Shown here: positions 56,047-63,960 of the stretch, one piece after another | Layout: every line of letters begins with the position of its first letter | How positions within the stretch are numbered: the stretch's first letter is position 1 | Assembly: GCA_027492275.1 (NCBI GenBank) | Contig: JAPUFC010000030.1 | Span: forward strand, 1 to 64,000 | DNA: 64,000 nucleotides | DNA from: Mesorhizobium sp. | GTDB taxonomy: Bacteria > Pseudomonadota > Alphaproteobacteria > Rhizobiales > Rhizobiaceae | Direction: 5' to 3' | Translations under genes and position numbers: made by a program | Notes under the pieces: generated by a model | The model's input: only the letters and a program-made list of their open reading frames with translations | Database searches by the model: none | What the model was told of the DNA's origin: nothing

Positions 56047-57051
56047 TTGTCCATTCCGCTCGTGATCGCGACCAGTTCCCATCAGCAAGGTCTCGTCCAG
56101 GCGCTTGTTGACGGGCGCGTGGCACTGCCGGGATGCGAGGCGCGCTTCGTCTCGCTCACGCCGGGCGACAACGTCCTGCTGACGCGCACCTTCGACGATC
56201 CCACGTTCAACGTCGCAGAGCTTTCGCTGTCGAAATATGTGTCGCGGCATGACGCGGGTGATTGCCCGTACATCGCCATTCCGGTGTTCATCGCCCGCTC
56301 GTTCCGTCACGGCGACATCTATGTGAGAACGGATCGCGGCATCCGTTCGCCGGCGGACCTGCGCGGCAGGCGCGTCGGAACGGGCGACTTCCGGCACACC
56401 GCCCATGTCTGGGTGCGCGCTTTGCTGGAAGAGGAGTATGGCGTGCGCCCGTCGGACGTTCGCTGGGTCGTGGGCCATCGCGAAAAGTCCTACGATCCGG
56501 GCGCGGACATGTTCGTCCCGCCGCGCGGCGTGAGCATCGAAACCGCGCCGGCCGCCCTGTCGCAGATGCTGGAAAGCGGCGAGATCGACGCGCTGCTTTC
56601 ACCGCTCACCCCATCCTGCGTCACGAGCAATGCGCCGGATGTCGGGCAGTTGTTCGCGGACCCGGAAGCGGCGGCTCTGGAGCATTTCTCGCGCTCCGGG
56701 CTCTTTCCGATCCTGCATCTGATGGGCGTGCGAAAAGAGCTTGCCGAGCGGCACCCCGGCCTCCCGGGCGTGCTGCTGGAGGCTTTCACGCAGGCCAAGG
56801 ACGACTGGCTGGCCGCCAGCGACCTTTCCGCCAACAGGACGGCGCGGGCGATGGGCGGCGACTTCTATGCCTACGGCCTCGGCAGGCGCGAGCGCGCGGC
56901 ATTGAGCACGTTCCTCGCGCATCATCATCGGCAGGGCCTTTCCGGGCGGCAACTGGCCGTCGAAGAGCTTTTCACGCCAATCGGTTCACCTGGGCCGACG
57001 GCATCGATCAATCGCGATGGGGCGGGCGTGGGCTCCATCCTCATGTCATGA
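56047..57051 (+). CDS. 4,5-dihydroxyphthalate decarboxylase-like / type 2 periplasmic-binding-fold protein
   Basis: A 334-residue protein of the two-lobe binding-protein fold without a signal peptide. The layout matches Pht5-type 4,5-dihydroxyphthalate decarboxylase: FNVAELSLSKYVSRHDAGDCPYIAIPVFIARSFRHGDIYVRTDRGI, LRGRRVGTGDFRHTAHVWVRALLEEEYGV, and GLFPILHLMGVRKELAERHP. Family members decarboxylate aromatic diacids, but some may be binding proteins. The TTG start has GGAAAG upstream. The stop overlaps an ATG of the TctC-like gene. Confidence 0.8.
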   Translation: MSIPLVIATSSHQQGLVQALVDGRVALPGCEARFVSLTPGDNVLLTRTFDDPTFNVAELSLSKYVSRHDAGDCPYIAIPVFIARSFRHGDIYVRTDRGIRSPADLRGRRVGTGDFRHTAHVWVRALLEEEYGVRPSDVRWVVGHREKSYDPGADMFVPPRGVSIETAPAALSQMLESGEIDALLSPLTPSCVTSNAPDVGQLFADPEAAALEHFSRSGLFPILHLMGVRKELAERHPGLPGVLLEAFTQAKDDWLAASDLSANRTARAMGGDFYAYGLGRRERAALSTFLAHHHRQGLSGRQLAVEELFTPIGSPGPTASINRDGAGVGSILMS

Positions 57052-57062
57052 AGGACCAGAAC

Positions 57063-58040
57063 ATGCTCAGCAGATCGAAATGCCTTTCGCTTGCGGTGGC
57101 CGTGTCCGCCGTTGTTGCCGGCGTGCTGCCGGGCGCGGCGGCCGACTATCCCGACCGAGCGGTCAGCCTGATCGTCGGCGTGGCTCCCGGCGGCGGCAGC
57201 GACACCATCGCGCGCCGCGTCGCCAAGGTTCTGCAGGAAAAGTGGGGACAGCCCGTCGTCGTGGAAAACCGGCCGGGGGCCGACGGCACGATCGCCTCCG
57301 CGCTGGTCGCCGACGCCAAGCCGGACGGCTACACGCTGCTGTTCACCAACAACGGCTTCTCGCTTTCCCCCATCAACATGAAGGTCACCTACGACCCGAT
57401 CGGCGACTTCGCCCCGATCAGCCAGATCGGCCAGACGCCGCTGGTCCTGGCAGCCAATCCCTCGCTGGGCGTCAGCGATGCCAAAAGCCTGGTCGAGCTT
57501 CTCAAGTCTAAGCCCGACGCCTATTCGGCGGGCGCGTCGGGAAGCGCCAACAGCACCTGGAACGCGATGCAGCAGTTCATGAAGGCGACCGACACGAAGC
57601 TGGTCGCGATCCCCTACAAGGGCGCGGCCGCAATGGTGACGGCGCTGGTGGCGGGCGAAGTGCAGCTCGGCTTCTCCAACGTCGTCGGCATCTTCCCGCA
57701 CCTGGAGGCCAATGGCGGTTCGCTGAAGCCGATAGGCGTCACGTCCAGCGCGCGCTCCAGCAAGCTGCCCGACGTGCCGACGCTCAAGGAGACGATCGGC
57801 GTCGAGAACTTCGACATCTGGAACGCCTGGTACGGCATGCTGGCGCCGAAAGGCACGCCGGCCGAGATCGTCACCAAGATCCACAAGGACGTGACCGACG
57901 CGCTCAACGCCGACGAGCTCAAGCAGGGTCTGGCCGCCGAAGGCCTCGACATCATCGCCAGCACGCCCGACCAGTTCAAGGCGACGCTGGAGAACCATCT
58001 CAAGCTTTATGCCGAAATCCTGAAGCCCGCCGCCAAGTAG
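57063..58040 (+). CDS. Tripartite tricarboxylate transporter substrate-binding protein (TctC/Bug)
   Basis: A 325-residue periplasmic receptor with a signal peptide (about 1-28, ending PGAAAD). The Bug motif YPDRAVSLIVGVAPGGGSDTIARRVAKVLQEKWGQ, VENRPGADGTIA, VAIPYKGAAAMVTALVAGEVQLGF and PDVPTLKE are all present. Bug proteins bind carboxylates such as citrate, glutamate or aromatic acids. The ATG at 57063 has AAGGA 7 bases upstream; an ATG at 57048 overlaps the previous stop and is an alternative. Confidence 0.92.
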   Translation: MLSRSKCLSLAVAVSAVVAGVLPGAAADYPDRAVSLIVGVAPGGGSDTIARRVAKVLQEKWGQPVVVENRPGADGTIASALVADAKPDGYTLLFTNNGFSLSPINMKVTYDPIGDFAPISQIGQTPLVLAANPSLGVSDAKSLVELLKSKPDAYSAGASGSANSTWNAMQQFMKATDTKLVAIPYKGAAAMVTALVAGEVQLGFSNVVGIFPHLEANGGSLKPIGVTSSARSSKLPDVPTLKETIGVENFDIWNAWYGMLAPKGTPAEIVTKIHKDVTDALNADELKQGLAAEGLDIIASTPDQFKATLENHLKLYAEILKPAAK

Positions 58041-58050
58041 CGGCTCCGCA

Positions 58051-58077
58051 GGGCGCCGGCCCAATCGGTCGGCGTCC
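58051..58077 (+). other. Stable hairpin between the TctC and TctB genes
   Basis: GGGCGCCGGCC pairs over 11 base pairs (two G-U) with GGTCGGCGTCC around the loop CAATC, 10 bases after the stop of the TctC-like gene. No T-run follows. It may protect the upstream mRNA and raise receptor output over membrane subunits. Confidence 0.65.
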
Positions 58078-58146
58078 TGGACAAACGGCAGCCGGGGCAC
58101 TGGCCGCAAATATCGCCAAGCGACCGAACTTTCGAGAGGACGTGTC

Positions 58147-58590
58147 ATGCGCCTGACCAAGGATCTTGCCTCCGGCATGCTGTTCATCCTGTTCGGGATA
58201 GGCAGCGCGCTGGTCGCCTCGGAGTATGAGTTCGGGACTCCGATACGCATGGGGCCGGGCTTCTTTCCCATCATTTTGGGCGGCGCGATCGCCCTGCTGG
58301 GCGTGATCGTCGCCGTCGGCGCCATCCTGTCTCCGGACAAGGACGAAGCGATCGCGACCATCCATTTCGGCCCGATATTCTTCGTCAGCATCGCCATCGT
58401 CGGCTTCGGCCTGCTGGTGGAACGGGCCGGGCTCGCCCCTGCCCTGCTGGCGCTCATTGTCCTCTCGAGCTTCGCGAGAAAGGAACGCAACCTCGTGGAG
58501 ATCGGTCTCATCTGTCTGACGCTGATGGCGGTGGTCTGGGTCATCTTCCTCAAACTGCTTGAAGTCCGCATTCCCATGGTGGCCTGGTGA
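58147..58590 (+). CDS. TctB-family small membrane subunit
   Basis: A 147-residue protein with four hydrophobic segments (about 10-28, 40-60, 75-95 and 115-140). The typical TctB opening is LASGMLFILFGIGSALVASEYEFGTPIRMGPGFFPIILG. It is the small membrane component of the tripartite tricarboxylate transporter. The ATG has GAGAGG upstream. The gene overlaps the large subunit at its stop (TGATG). Confidence 0.9.
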   Translation: MRLTKDLASGMLFILFGIGSALVASEYEFGTPIRMGPGFFPIILGGAIALLGVIVAVGAILSPDKDEAIATIHFGPIFFVSIAIVGFGLLVERAGLAPALLALIVLSSFARKERNLVEIGLICLTLMAVVWVIFLKLLEVRIPMVAW

Positions 58591-60095
58591 TGGATCTCTT
58601 CTCGAACCTCATTCTCGGCTTCAGCGTCGCGCTTTCGCTGCAGAACCTCGCCTACTGTTTTCTCGGCGTGTTCGTCGGCACGGCCATCGGCGTTCTGCCG
58701 GGCGTCGGCCCGCTGGTGACCATCGCGGTGCTGCTGCCGCTGACCTTCGGCCTGCCGCCCGAAAGCGCGATGATCATGTTGGCCGGCATCTATTACGGCG
58801 CGGCCTATGGCGGCTCGACGACGGCCATCCTGGTCAATCTGCCCGGCGAGGCGTCCGCGGCCGTCACCTGCCTGGACGGCTATCAGATGGCGCGTCAGGG
58901 GCGCGCGGGGCCGGCGCTCGGCATCGCCGCCATCGGCTCGTTCGTGGCCGGCACCATCGGCACGCTGCTGATCGCGCTGTTCGCGCCGCCGCTGACCAAG
59001 CTGGCGCTGAGCTTCGGCGCGCCGGAATTTTTCTCGCTGATCCTGCTGGCGCTGACCACGACGGCCGTCCTCGTGCGCGGCTCAGTCATCAAGGGCGTGG
59101 CCGTCGCCTTCATGGGCGTCACCTTCGGCCTCGCCGGCATCGACGTCACATCAGGGCTCGAGCGCTTCACCTTCGGCCTCCCGCGGCTTATGGACGGCAT
59201 CGAGTTCGTCGTCGTCGCCATGGGCCTGTTTGCCCTGACCGAGATCATAACCAATCTGGAGGTCGAGGAGCACCGCGAGGTTTTCACCTCCAAGGTCAAG
59301 AACCTGTGGCCGAGCAGGGACGATCTCAAGCGGTCCGTCGGCCCCATCCTGCGCGGCACCGCCGTCGGCTCGTTCTTCGGCATCCTGCCGGGCGCGGGAC
59401 AGACGATCAGTTCCTTCGCCGCCTACGCCATCGAGAAGAAGGTCAGCAGGCACCCCGAAAAGTTCGGCACAGGAATGATCGAGGGCGTCGCGTCGCCGGA
59501 ATCCGCCAACAACGCCGCCTCCCAGGGCGCGTTCATCCCCACGCTGACGCTGGGCATTCCCGGCAGCGCGGTCATGGCCCTGATGCTCGGCGCTCTGATG
59601 ATGCAGGGGATCACCCCCGGACCGCGCGTCATGACCAGCCATCCGGAAATCTTCTGGGGGCTGATCGCCTCGATGTGGATCGGCAACCTGATGCTGGTGA
59701 TCCTGAACCTGCCCCTCATCGGGCTGTGGGTGACGATGCTGAAGATTCCCTACCGCTGGCTTTTTCCGCTGATCCTGACCTTCTCGTGCGTCGGCGTGTT
59801 CGCGGTCAATTTCAGCACCATGGATATCTGGCTGATGGTCTTCTTCGGCGTGCTCGGCTACGTCTTCCTGAAGCTCGGATGCGAAGCCGCCCCCTTCATC
59901 CTCGGCTTCCTGCTGGGGCCGATGCTGGAGGAGAATTTCCGCCGCTCCATGCTGCTGTCGCGCGGCAGCCTGGATATCTTCATCACCAAGCCGATCAGCG
60001 CCGGCCTGCTTGCCCTGACGGCCCTGGTGCTGGTGATGATGCTGTTCCCGAAGGTGCGCCGGAAGAAGGATCAGGCCATCGTCGAGGGCGGCTAG
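58590..60095 (+). CDS. TctA-family large membrane subunit
   Basis: A 501-residue membrane protein with about 12 segments. It has the conserved TctA motifs GTAIGVLPGVGPLVTIAVLLPLTFGLPPESAMIML, YGGSTTAILVNLPGEA and FGILPGAGQTISSF. It forms the channel that uses an ion gradient to import the carboxylate delivered by the Bug receptor. ATG at 58590 overlaps the TctB stop (a GTG one codon earlier is possible). It completes the TctCBA transporter and ends the rightward catabolic run. Confidence 0.95.
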   Translation: MDLFSNLILGFSVALSLQNLAYCFLGVFVGTAIGVLPGVGPLVTIAVLLPLTFGLPPESAMIMLAGIYYGAAYGGSTTAILVNLPGEASAAVTCLDGYQMARQGRAGPALGIAAIGSFVAGTIGTLLIALFAPPLTKLALSFGAPEFFSLILLALTTTAVLVRGSVIKGVAVAFMGVTFGLAGIDVTSGLERFTFGLPRLMDGIEFVVVAMGLFALTEIITNLEVEEHREVFTSKVKNLWPSRDDLKRSVGPILRGTAVGSFFGILPGAGQTISSFAAYAIEKKVSRHPEKFGTGMIEGVASPESANNAASQGAFIPTLTLGIPGSAVMALMLGALMMQGITPGPRVMTSHPEIFWGLIASMWIGNLMLVILNLPLIGLWVTMLKIPYRWLFPLILTFSCVGVFAVNFSTMDIWLMVFFGVLGYVFLKLGCEAAPFILGFLLGPMLEENFRRSMLLSRGSLDIFITKPISAGLLALTALVLVMMLFPKVRRKKDQAIVEGG

Positions 60096-60150
60096 GGATC
60101 GTTGCCGCCACTTCGTGCGCCCTGCGCCCACCTGCATGCCTGCGGCCTGA

Positions 60151-60166
60151 ATCCTGCCGGCAGGAT
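60151..60166. repeat. Perfect 16-base palindrome between convergent genes
   Basis: ATCCTGCCGGCAGGAT lies 55 bases after tctA and 9 bases before the end of the formylglycine-generating enzyme gene. It could be a weak stem-loop terminator without a T-run, or chance in GC-rich DNA. Confidence 0.5.
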
Positions 60167-60174
60167 GCCGTTCG

Positions 60175-61110
60175 TCAGATGTCGTAGGCGACGCGGAACC
60201 CGGTGTTGCTCGAGCCGCTGTCCGGGGACAGTCCCATGCGCGCCGCGATCCGGTAGCGGTAGCAGTAGCTGATGTGGCAGAGGAACGAGCCGCCCTTCAG
60301 CACCTTCTCATCATGGCGCCGCGCCGTTTCGTTGCGAGCCTTGGCCGCGCGCGCCAGCGACCGCACGCGGAACGGATCGGCCGTCCACTCCCAGACATTG
60401 CCGCTGAGATTGTAGAATCCCAGCTCGTTCGGCGCGAAGCTGCGTGCCGGAGCGGTGCCCGGATAGCCGTCCCTGGCGGTGTTGTGAACCGGAAAGCGCC
60501 CCTGCCAGATGTTGCAGAAGATCGCGTCGTCGGAAGGCTCGTCGTCCCCCCAGGGAAAGCGGCGCTGCCGGTTCCCGCCACGCGCTGCATGCTCCCACTC
60601 GGCCTCCGTCGGCAGCCGTCCCCCCGCCCAGCGCGCGAACGCGACCGCGTCGTTCCATGAGACCTGTATGACGGGATGGTCGAGCCGGTCGGCTATGGAG
60701 CTGCCGGGGCCTTCGGGCTGCTTCCAGTTCGCCCCCTCGATGCGCCGCCACCAGGGCGTCTGGCTCAGGGTCGCGGTGCCGGCGGGCTCGCCTTCCGTCA
60801 TGCCCGTGAACACGACCGACCAGCCGAATATCTCGGCCTCCGTCCGGTAGCCGGTGGCTTCCACGAAGCGCATGAAGCGTTCCACGGTCACCGTTTCGGG
60901 CTCGAGCAGAAAGCTGTGGAGCCTTACTCGCCGGCGCGGCCCCTCGCCGTCGACGGCGATCACAGGCGCATCCGTCCCCACGAAGGTTTCGCCGCCCTCG
61001 ACCCGGATCGCCGCCGCTGCGGCACCGGCGCCCGCCATCGGTTCGGGAAGCACCGGCTGTCCGCGCTCGCCACGGGCGACGTTGATGGAAGGACGACAGC
61101 AATCGCTCAT
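60175..61110 (-). CDS. Formylglycine-generating enzyme (sulfatase-modifying factor)
   Basis: A 311-residue FGE-sulfatase-fold protein. It converts the active-site Cys of type I sulfatases and phosphonate/phosphate monoester hydrolases into formylglycine. The copper-binding pair Cys278 and Cys283 is present in GGSFLCHISYCYRYR, which separates true FGEs from look-alikes. GGETFVGTDAP, RLPTEAEWEHAARGG, NLSGNVWEWTAD and NTGFRVAYDI are all typical. The start MSDCCRPSINVARGERG gives the cysteine-bearing N-terminus often seen in bacterial FGEs. No sulfatase gene lies in the window. Confidence 0.93.
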   Translation of the reverse strand: MSDCCRPSINVARGERGQPVLPEPMAGAGAAAAAIRVEGGETFVGTDAPVIAVDGEGPRRRVRLHSFLLEPETVTVERFMRFVEATGYRTEAEIFGWSVVFTGMTEGEPAGTATLSQTPWWRRIEGANWKQPEGPGSSIADRLDHPVIQVSWNDAVAFARWAGGRLPTEAEWEHAARGGNRQRRFPWGDDEPSDDAIFCNIWQGRFPVHNTARDGYPGTAPARSFAPNELGFYNLSGNVWEWTADPFRVRSLARAAKARNETARRHDEKVLKGGSFLCHISYCYRYRIAARMGLSPDSGSSNTGFRVAYDI

Positions 61111-61227
61111 GTCAGTCTCGGCAAAAAACCGTTTTCGGAACCCGACCCGCCTCTCCAATAGCACGGGACGCTCCCTCCGCATCAAGATCGCAACCGACCG
61201 GCAGGCTTGACTCGCGGCATGATCCAA

Positions 61228-61248
61228 TTAATTAATCGCATTAATTAA
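61228..61248. promoter_or_regulatory. Palindromic operator candidate for the ROK regulator
   Basis: A perfect inverted repeat with 9-base arms TTAATTAAT and ATTAATTAA around CGC. It ends 14 bases before the TTG start of the ROK gene and lies 117 bases upstream of the divergent FGE start. Its AT-richness stands out against the GC-rich background. Confidence 0.75.
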
Positions 61249-61262
61249 CATCGGAGTCGATC

Positions 61263-62525
61263 TTGCTTCATTCCGATACCAAGTTCGAAGGCAGCCTCGG
61301 CCAGGTGCTCTCCGCGCTCGCGTTGCAGGGCGGCGTCGCCCGTCACCAGCTCGCGGACGATGTGGGCCTGACGCGCGCCACGGTGACCAAGGCCGTGCAG
61401 GAGCTGATGGATGCCGGCATCGTCGCCGAAGTCGAGCGTGGGCGTTCCTCGCCGCGCGGCGGCCCGCGGCCGATCCTGCTCGAGATCTGCCGCGATGCCT
61501 TTCACGTCATCGGCCTGGACATAAGGCGCGAGAAGATAACGGGTTGCAGGGTCGATCTGGCAGCAAAGCTGAGGGAGACCGTTTCCGTCAGGCTCGACCC
61601 CACGGTGACGCCGGAAACCCTGGTCGAATCCCTCTACGAGATCGTCGACCGGTTGAAGGCGAGCTGCCCCGACGTGCCCCTCGGCGCGATCGGCGTCGGC
61701 TCCATCGGCCCCGTCGATGTCGCCACCGGGCGAAGCCACCCCATGAACTTCCCCGTGCTCGACGATCTGCCGGTCTGCGATCTCCTGGCGAAGCGATACC
61801 AGGTTCCGACGACGATCCGGATCGGAGCGATGGCGGCCGCCTATGGCGAGGAGCGCATGACGACGGGCGAGAGCGGACCGCTCAAGTCCATCGCCTTCGT
61901 GGTCATCGACTTCCGCGGCATCGGGCTGGGCCTGATCTCGGGCGGCTCCGGCTGGCTCACCGACCATGGCGGGGTCGGCGAGGTCGGACATGTGGCGATC
62001 GACATGAACGGCCGCGCCTGCGAATGCGGGCGCCGCGGATGCCTGGTCCAGTACGCGTCCGGACTGGCGGCGCTGAGGATGCGGGACGCCAGCGGGATCG
62101 GCCACGGCCACAGCGAGTCGATGCTGTCGGAGCTGGCGCTCGATGCCGAGCGCGGCGACGAACAGGCGCAAAAGGCGCTGCTGGAGGCCGGCCGGTATCT
62201 GGGTTCCGCGATCGTCGACATCGACCGGCTCCTGCGGCCGTCCCGGATCGTGGTCGGCAGCTCCCATGACCATATGGCCGAATGGTACATGAAGGGCGTG
62301 CACGCCTATATCGAGGAAATCCACGAGGCCAGCGACTTCACCGCGCTGCAGGAGCGGCTGATGCTCGCGCGCAAGGGCAGCGCCGCGATCGCCTACGGCG
62401 CGGCGGCGCTGCAGATCAAGAATTTCATGATCGCCCCGTCGGCGATACTCGGCATCCTGTCGAGGCAGGACCGGGCGGGGCTTCAACGGCGGCGATCGGA
62501 GCAGATTCGAACGCCCGCAAGGTGA
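61263..62525 (+). CDS. ROK-family transcriptional regulator
   Basis: A 420-residue repressor-type ROK protein. The N-terminal winged helix-turn-helix (about 12-60) contains VARHQLADDVGLTRATVTKAVQELMDAGIV. The sugar-kinase-like ROK domain has HGGVGEVGHVAID and the zinc motif CECGRRGC. ROK regulators respond to sugars or sugar derivatives. The TTG start has GGAG 7 bases upstream. It lies 20 bases before the solute-binding protein gene and next to a perfect palindrome, so it probably controls the sugar transporter, itself, and perhaps FGE. Confidence 0.92.
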   Translation: MLHSDTKFEGSLGQVLSALALQGGVARHQLADDVGLTRATVTKAVQELMDAGIVAEVERGRSSPRGGPRPILLEICRDAFHVIGLDIRREKITGCRVDLAAKLRETVSVRLDPTVTPETLVESLYEIVDRLKASCPDVPLGAIGVGSIGPVDVATGRSHPMNFPVLDDLPVCDLLAKRYQVPTTIRIGAMAAAYGEERMTTGESGPLKSIAFVVIDFRGIGLGLISGGSGWLTDHGGVGEVGHVAIDMNGRACECGRRGCLVQYASGLAALRMRDASGIGHGHSESMLSELALDAERGDEQAQKALLEAGRYLGSAIVDIDRLLRPSRIVVGSSHDHMAEWYMKGVHAYIEEIHEASDFTALQERLMLARKGSAAIAYGAAALQIKNFMIAPSAILGILSRQDRAGLQRRRSEQIRTPAR

Positions 62526-62545
62526 CCACCAAGGGAGGACCATCC

Positions 62546-63883
62546 ATGAAAACCTTATCCAAGTTCCTGCTCGCCGCGCTGGCGGCCAGCACCGCCGGCA
62601 CCGCCTATGCCGCCGACAACGACCCGAAGCGGTTCGCGGGCACCACCCTCGACATGCTCTATGCCGAGATTTCCTTCATCCCCGGCCTGAAGATGCTGCT
62701 TCCCGAATTCGAAGCCAAGACCGGCATCAAGGTGAACATCGAGACCATGGCGGAGGCCGCCGCCGTCCAGAAGGCGCAGGTCGAGGCCGCCACCGGCACG
62801 GGCGCCTACGACCTGTTCGGAATCCAGAGCGGCAACCTGCCCCTCTACGCGCAGAACGGATGGCTCAAGCCGGTCAAGGACTTCATCGGCGACGCATCCA
62901 TCTCCGACCCCGCCCAGTTGCAGATCGACGACTTCATCCCGTCGACGCTGAAGGGCATGGCCTACCAGGACACGCAATACTGCCTGCCCTTCTTCGCCGC
63001 CACCACGATCCTCTATTACCAGATGGACAAGTTCAAGGCGGCCGGCATCGAGAGCGCGCCGAAGACGTTCGACGAACTTCTCGACGCGGCCAGCAAGGTC
63101 AACACGGCGTCCCTGCCCGCGATCGCGGTCCGCGGCGCGCCCGCCACGACTGCCGGAAACATCTGGATCTTCAACACATTCCTCTACGGGTCCGGCGGCA
63201 AGTATTTCAAGGACTTCCCCAATGACCTGACGCCGGTGGTCAATTCGCCGGAAGCCGTCAAGGCGCTCGAGACCTATGTGAAGCTCAAGCAGTCCTACGC
63301 CCCCAAGGGCGCCGTGAACTTCACCTTCGACGACGTCGTCACGGCGATGCAGCAGGGCACCGTCGCGATGGCGATCGAGGGCGCGCCGCTGGCTGGCCGA
63401 ATCCTGGACCCGAAGCAGTCGAAGGTCGCGAACAATCTCGGCTTCGCCGTGGTGCCCGGCGGCGCCGCCGGCCCGAAGCCGGCCTTCGCCTCGCACGGCC
63501 TGTGCATCTCGAAGGACTCGGACAATCCGGAAGCGGCCTACATGTTCCTGGAATGGGCGACGAGCTTCGACACGATGGTCAAGGTCTCGCAGAATTCCCA
63601 GTACCTGGCCACGCCGCGCAATTCGGTCTGGACCAACAAGGACTTCCGCGCCAAGTACGACTTCAATTTCGGCGGCGGATCGTTCCTGGAAGCCTATCAG
63701 GCGAGCCTGGCCGACGCGCCGTCCGACTACTACCCCGCCTTCCCCGCCTGGACGGTCGTGTCGAACCGCATGGGACAGGCCGTGCAGGCCGCCGAGATCG
63801 GCCAGGCGACGCCGCAGGCCGCGCTGGATCAGGCCAACGCGGACATCACGAACATCATGAAGCAGGAAGGCCTGCTGAAGTAA
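62546..63883 (+). CDS. Sugar-type ABC transporter substrate-binding protein (family 1)
   Basis: A 445-residue extracellular solute-binding protein with a signal peptide ending GTAYAAD (about residue 22). It has the family 1 layout: MLLPEFEAKTGIKVNIETMAEAAAVQKAQVEA, GAYDLFGIQSGNLPLYAQNGWLKPV and GKYFKDFPNDLTPVVNSPEAVKALETYV. Such receptors bind mono- or oligosaccharides or polyols. The ATG has AAGGGAGGA upstream. It lies 20 bases after the ROK gene, and a permease should follow outside the window. Confidence 0.92.
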   Translation: MKTLSKFLLAALAASTAGTAYAADNDPKRFAGTTLDMLYAEISFIPGLKMLLPEFEAKTGIKVNIETMAEAAAVQKAQVEAATGTGAYDLFGIQSGNLPLYAQNGWLKPVKDFIGDASISDPAQLQIDDFIPSTLKGMAYQDTQYCLPFFAATTILYYQMDKFKAAGIESAPKTFDELLDAASKVNTASLPAIAVRGAPATTAGNIWIFNTFLYGSGGKYFKDFPNDLTPVVNSPEAVKALETYVKLKQSYAPKGAVNFTFDDVVTAMQQGTVAMAIEGAPLAGRILDPKQSKVANNLGFAVVPGGAAGPKPAFASHGLCISKDSDNPEAAYMFLEWATSFDTMVKVSQNSQYLATPRNSVWTNKDFRAKYDFNFGGGSFLEAYQASLADAPSDYYPAFPAWTVVSNRMGQAVQAAEIGQATPQAALDQANADITNIMKQEGLLK

Positions 63884-63897
63884 TCGTGCCTGAAATC

Positions 63898-63925
63898 GCG
63901 GGGGAGACCGGCAACGGCTCCCCGC
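63898..63925 (+). other. Hairpin after the sugar-binding-protein gene
   Basis: GCGGGGGAG and CTCCCCGC (one bulged G), plus an inner CCG/CGG stem closed by a GCAA tetraloop, form a strong hairpin 14 bases after the stop. It resembles the hairpins behind the other binding-protein genes in this window. Confidence 0.65.
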
Positions 63926-63960
63926 ACCTCCCGACGCCTGGCGACCAACGCGAGATTCTG

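Noticed and set aside
61228-61248. CtrA-type box (TTAA-N7-TTAA) in the ROK promoter
   Set aside because: The TTAA units are spaced 5 or 9 bases, not 7, and the perfect dyad fits a ROK operator better.
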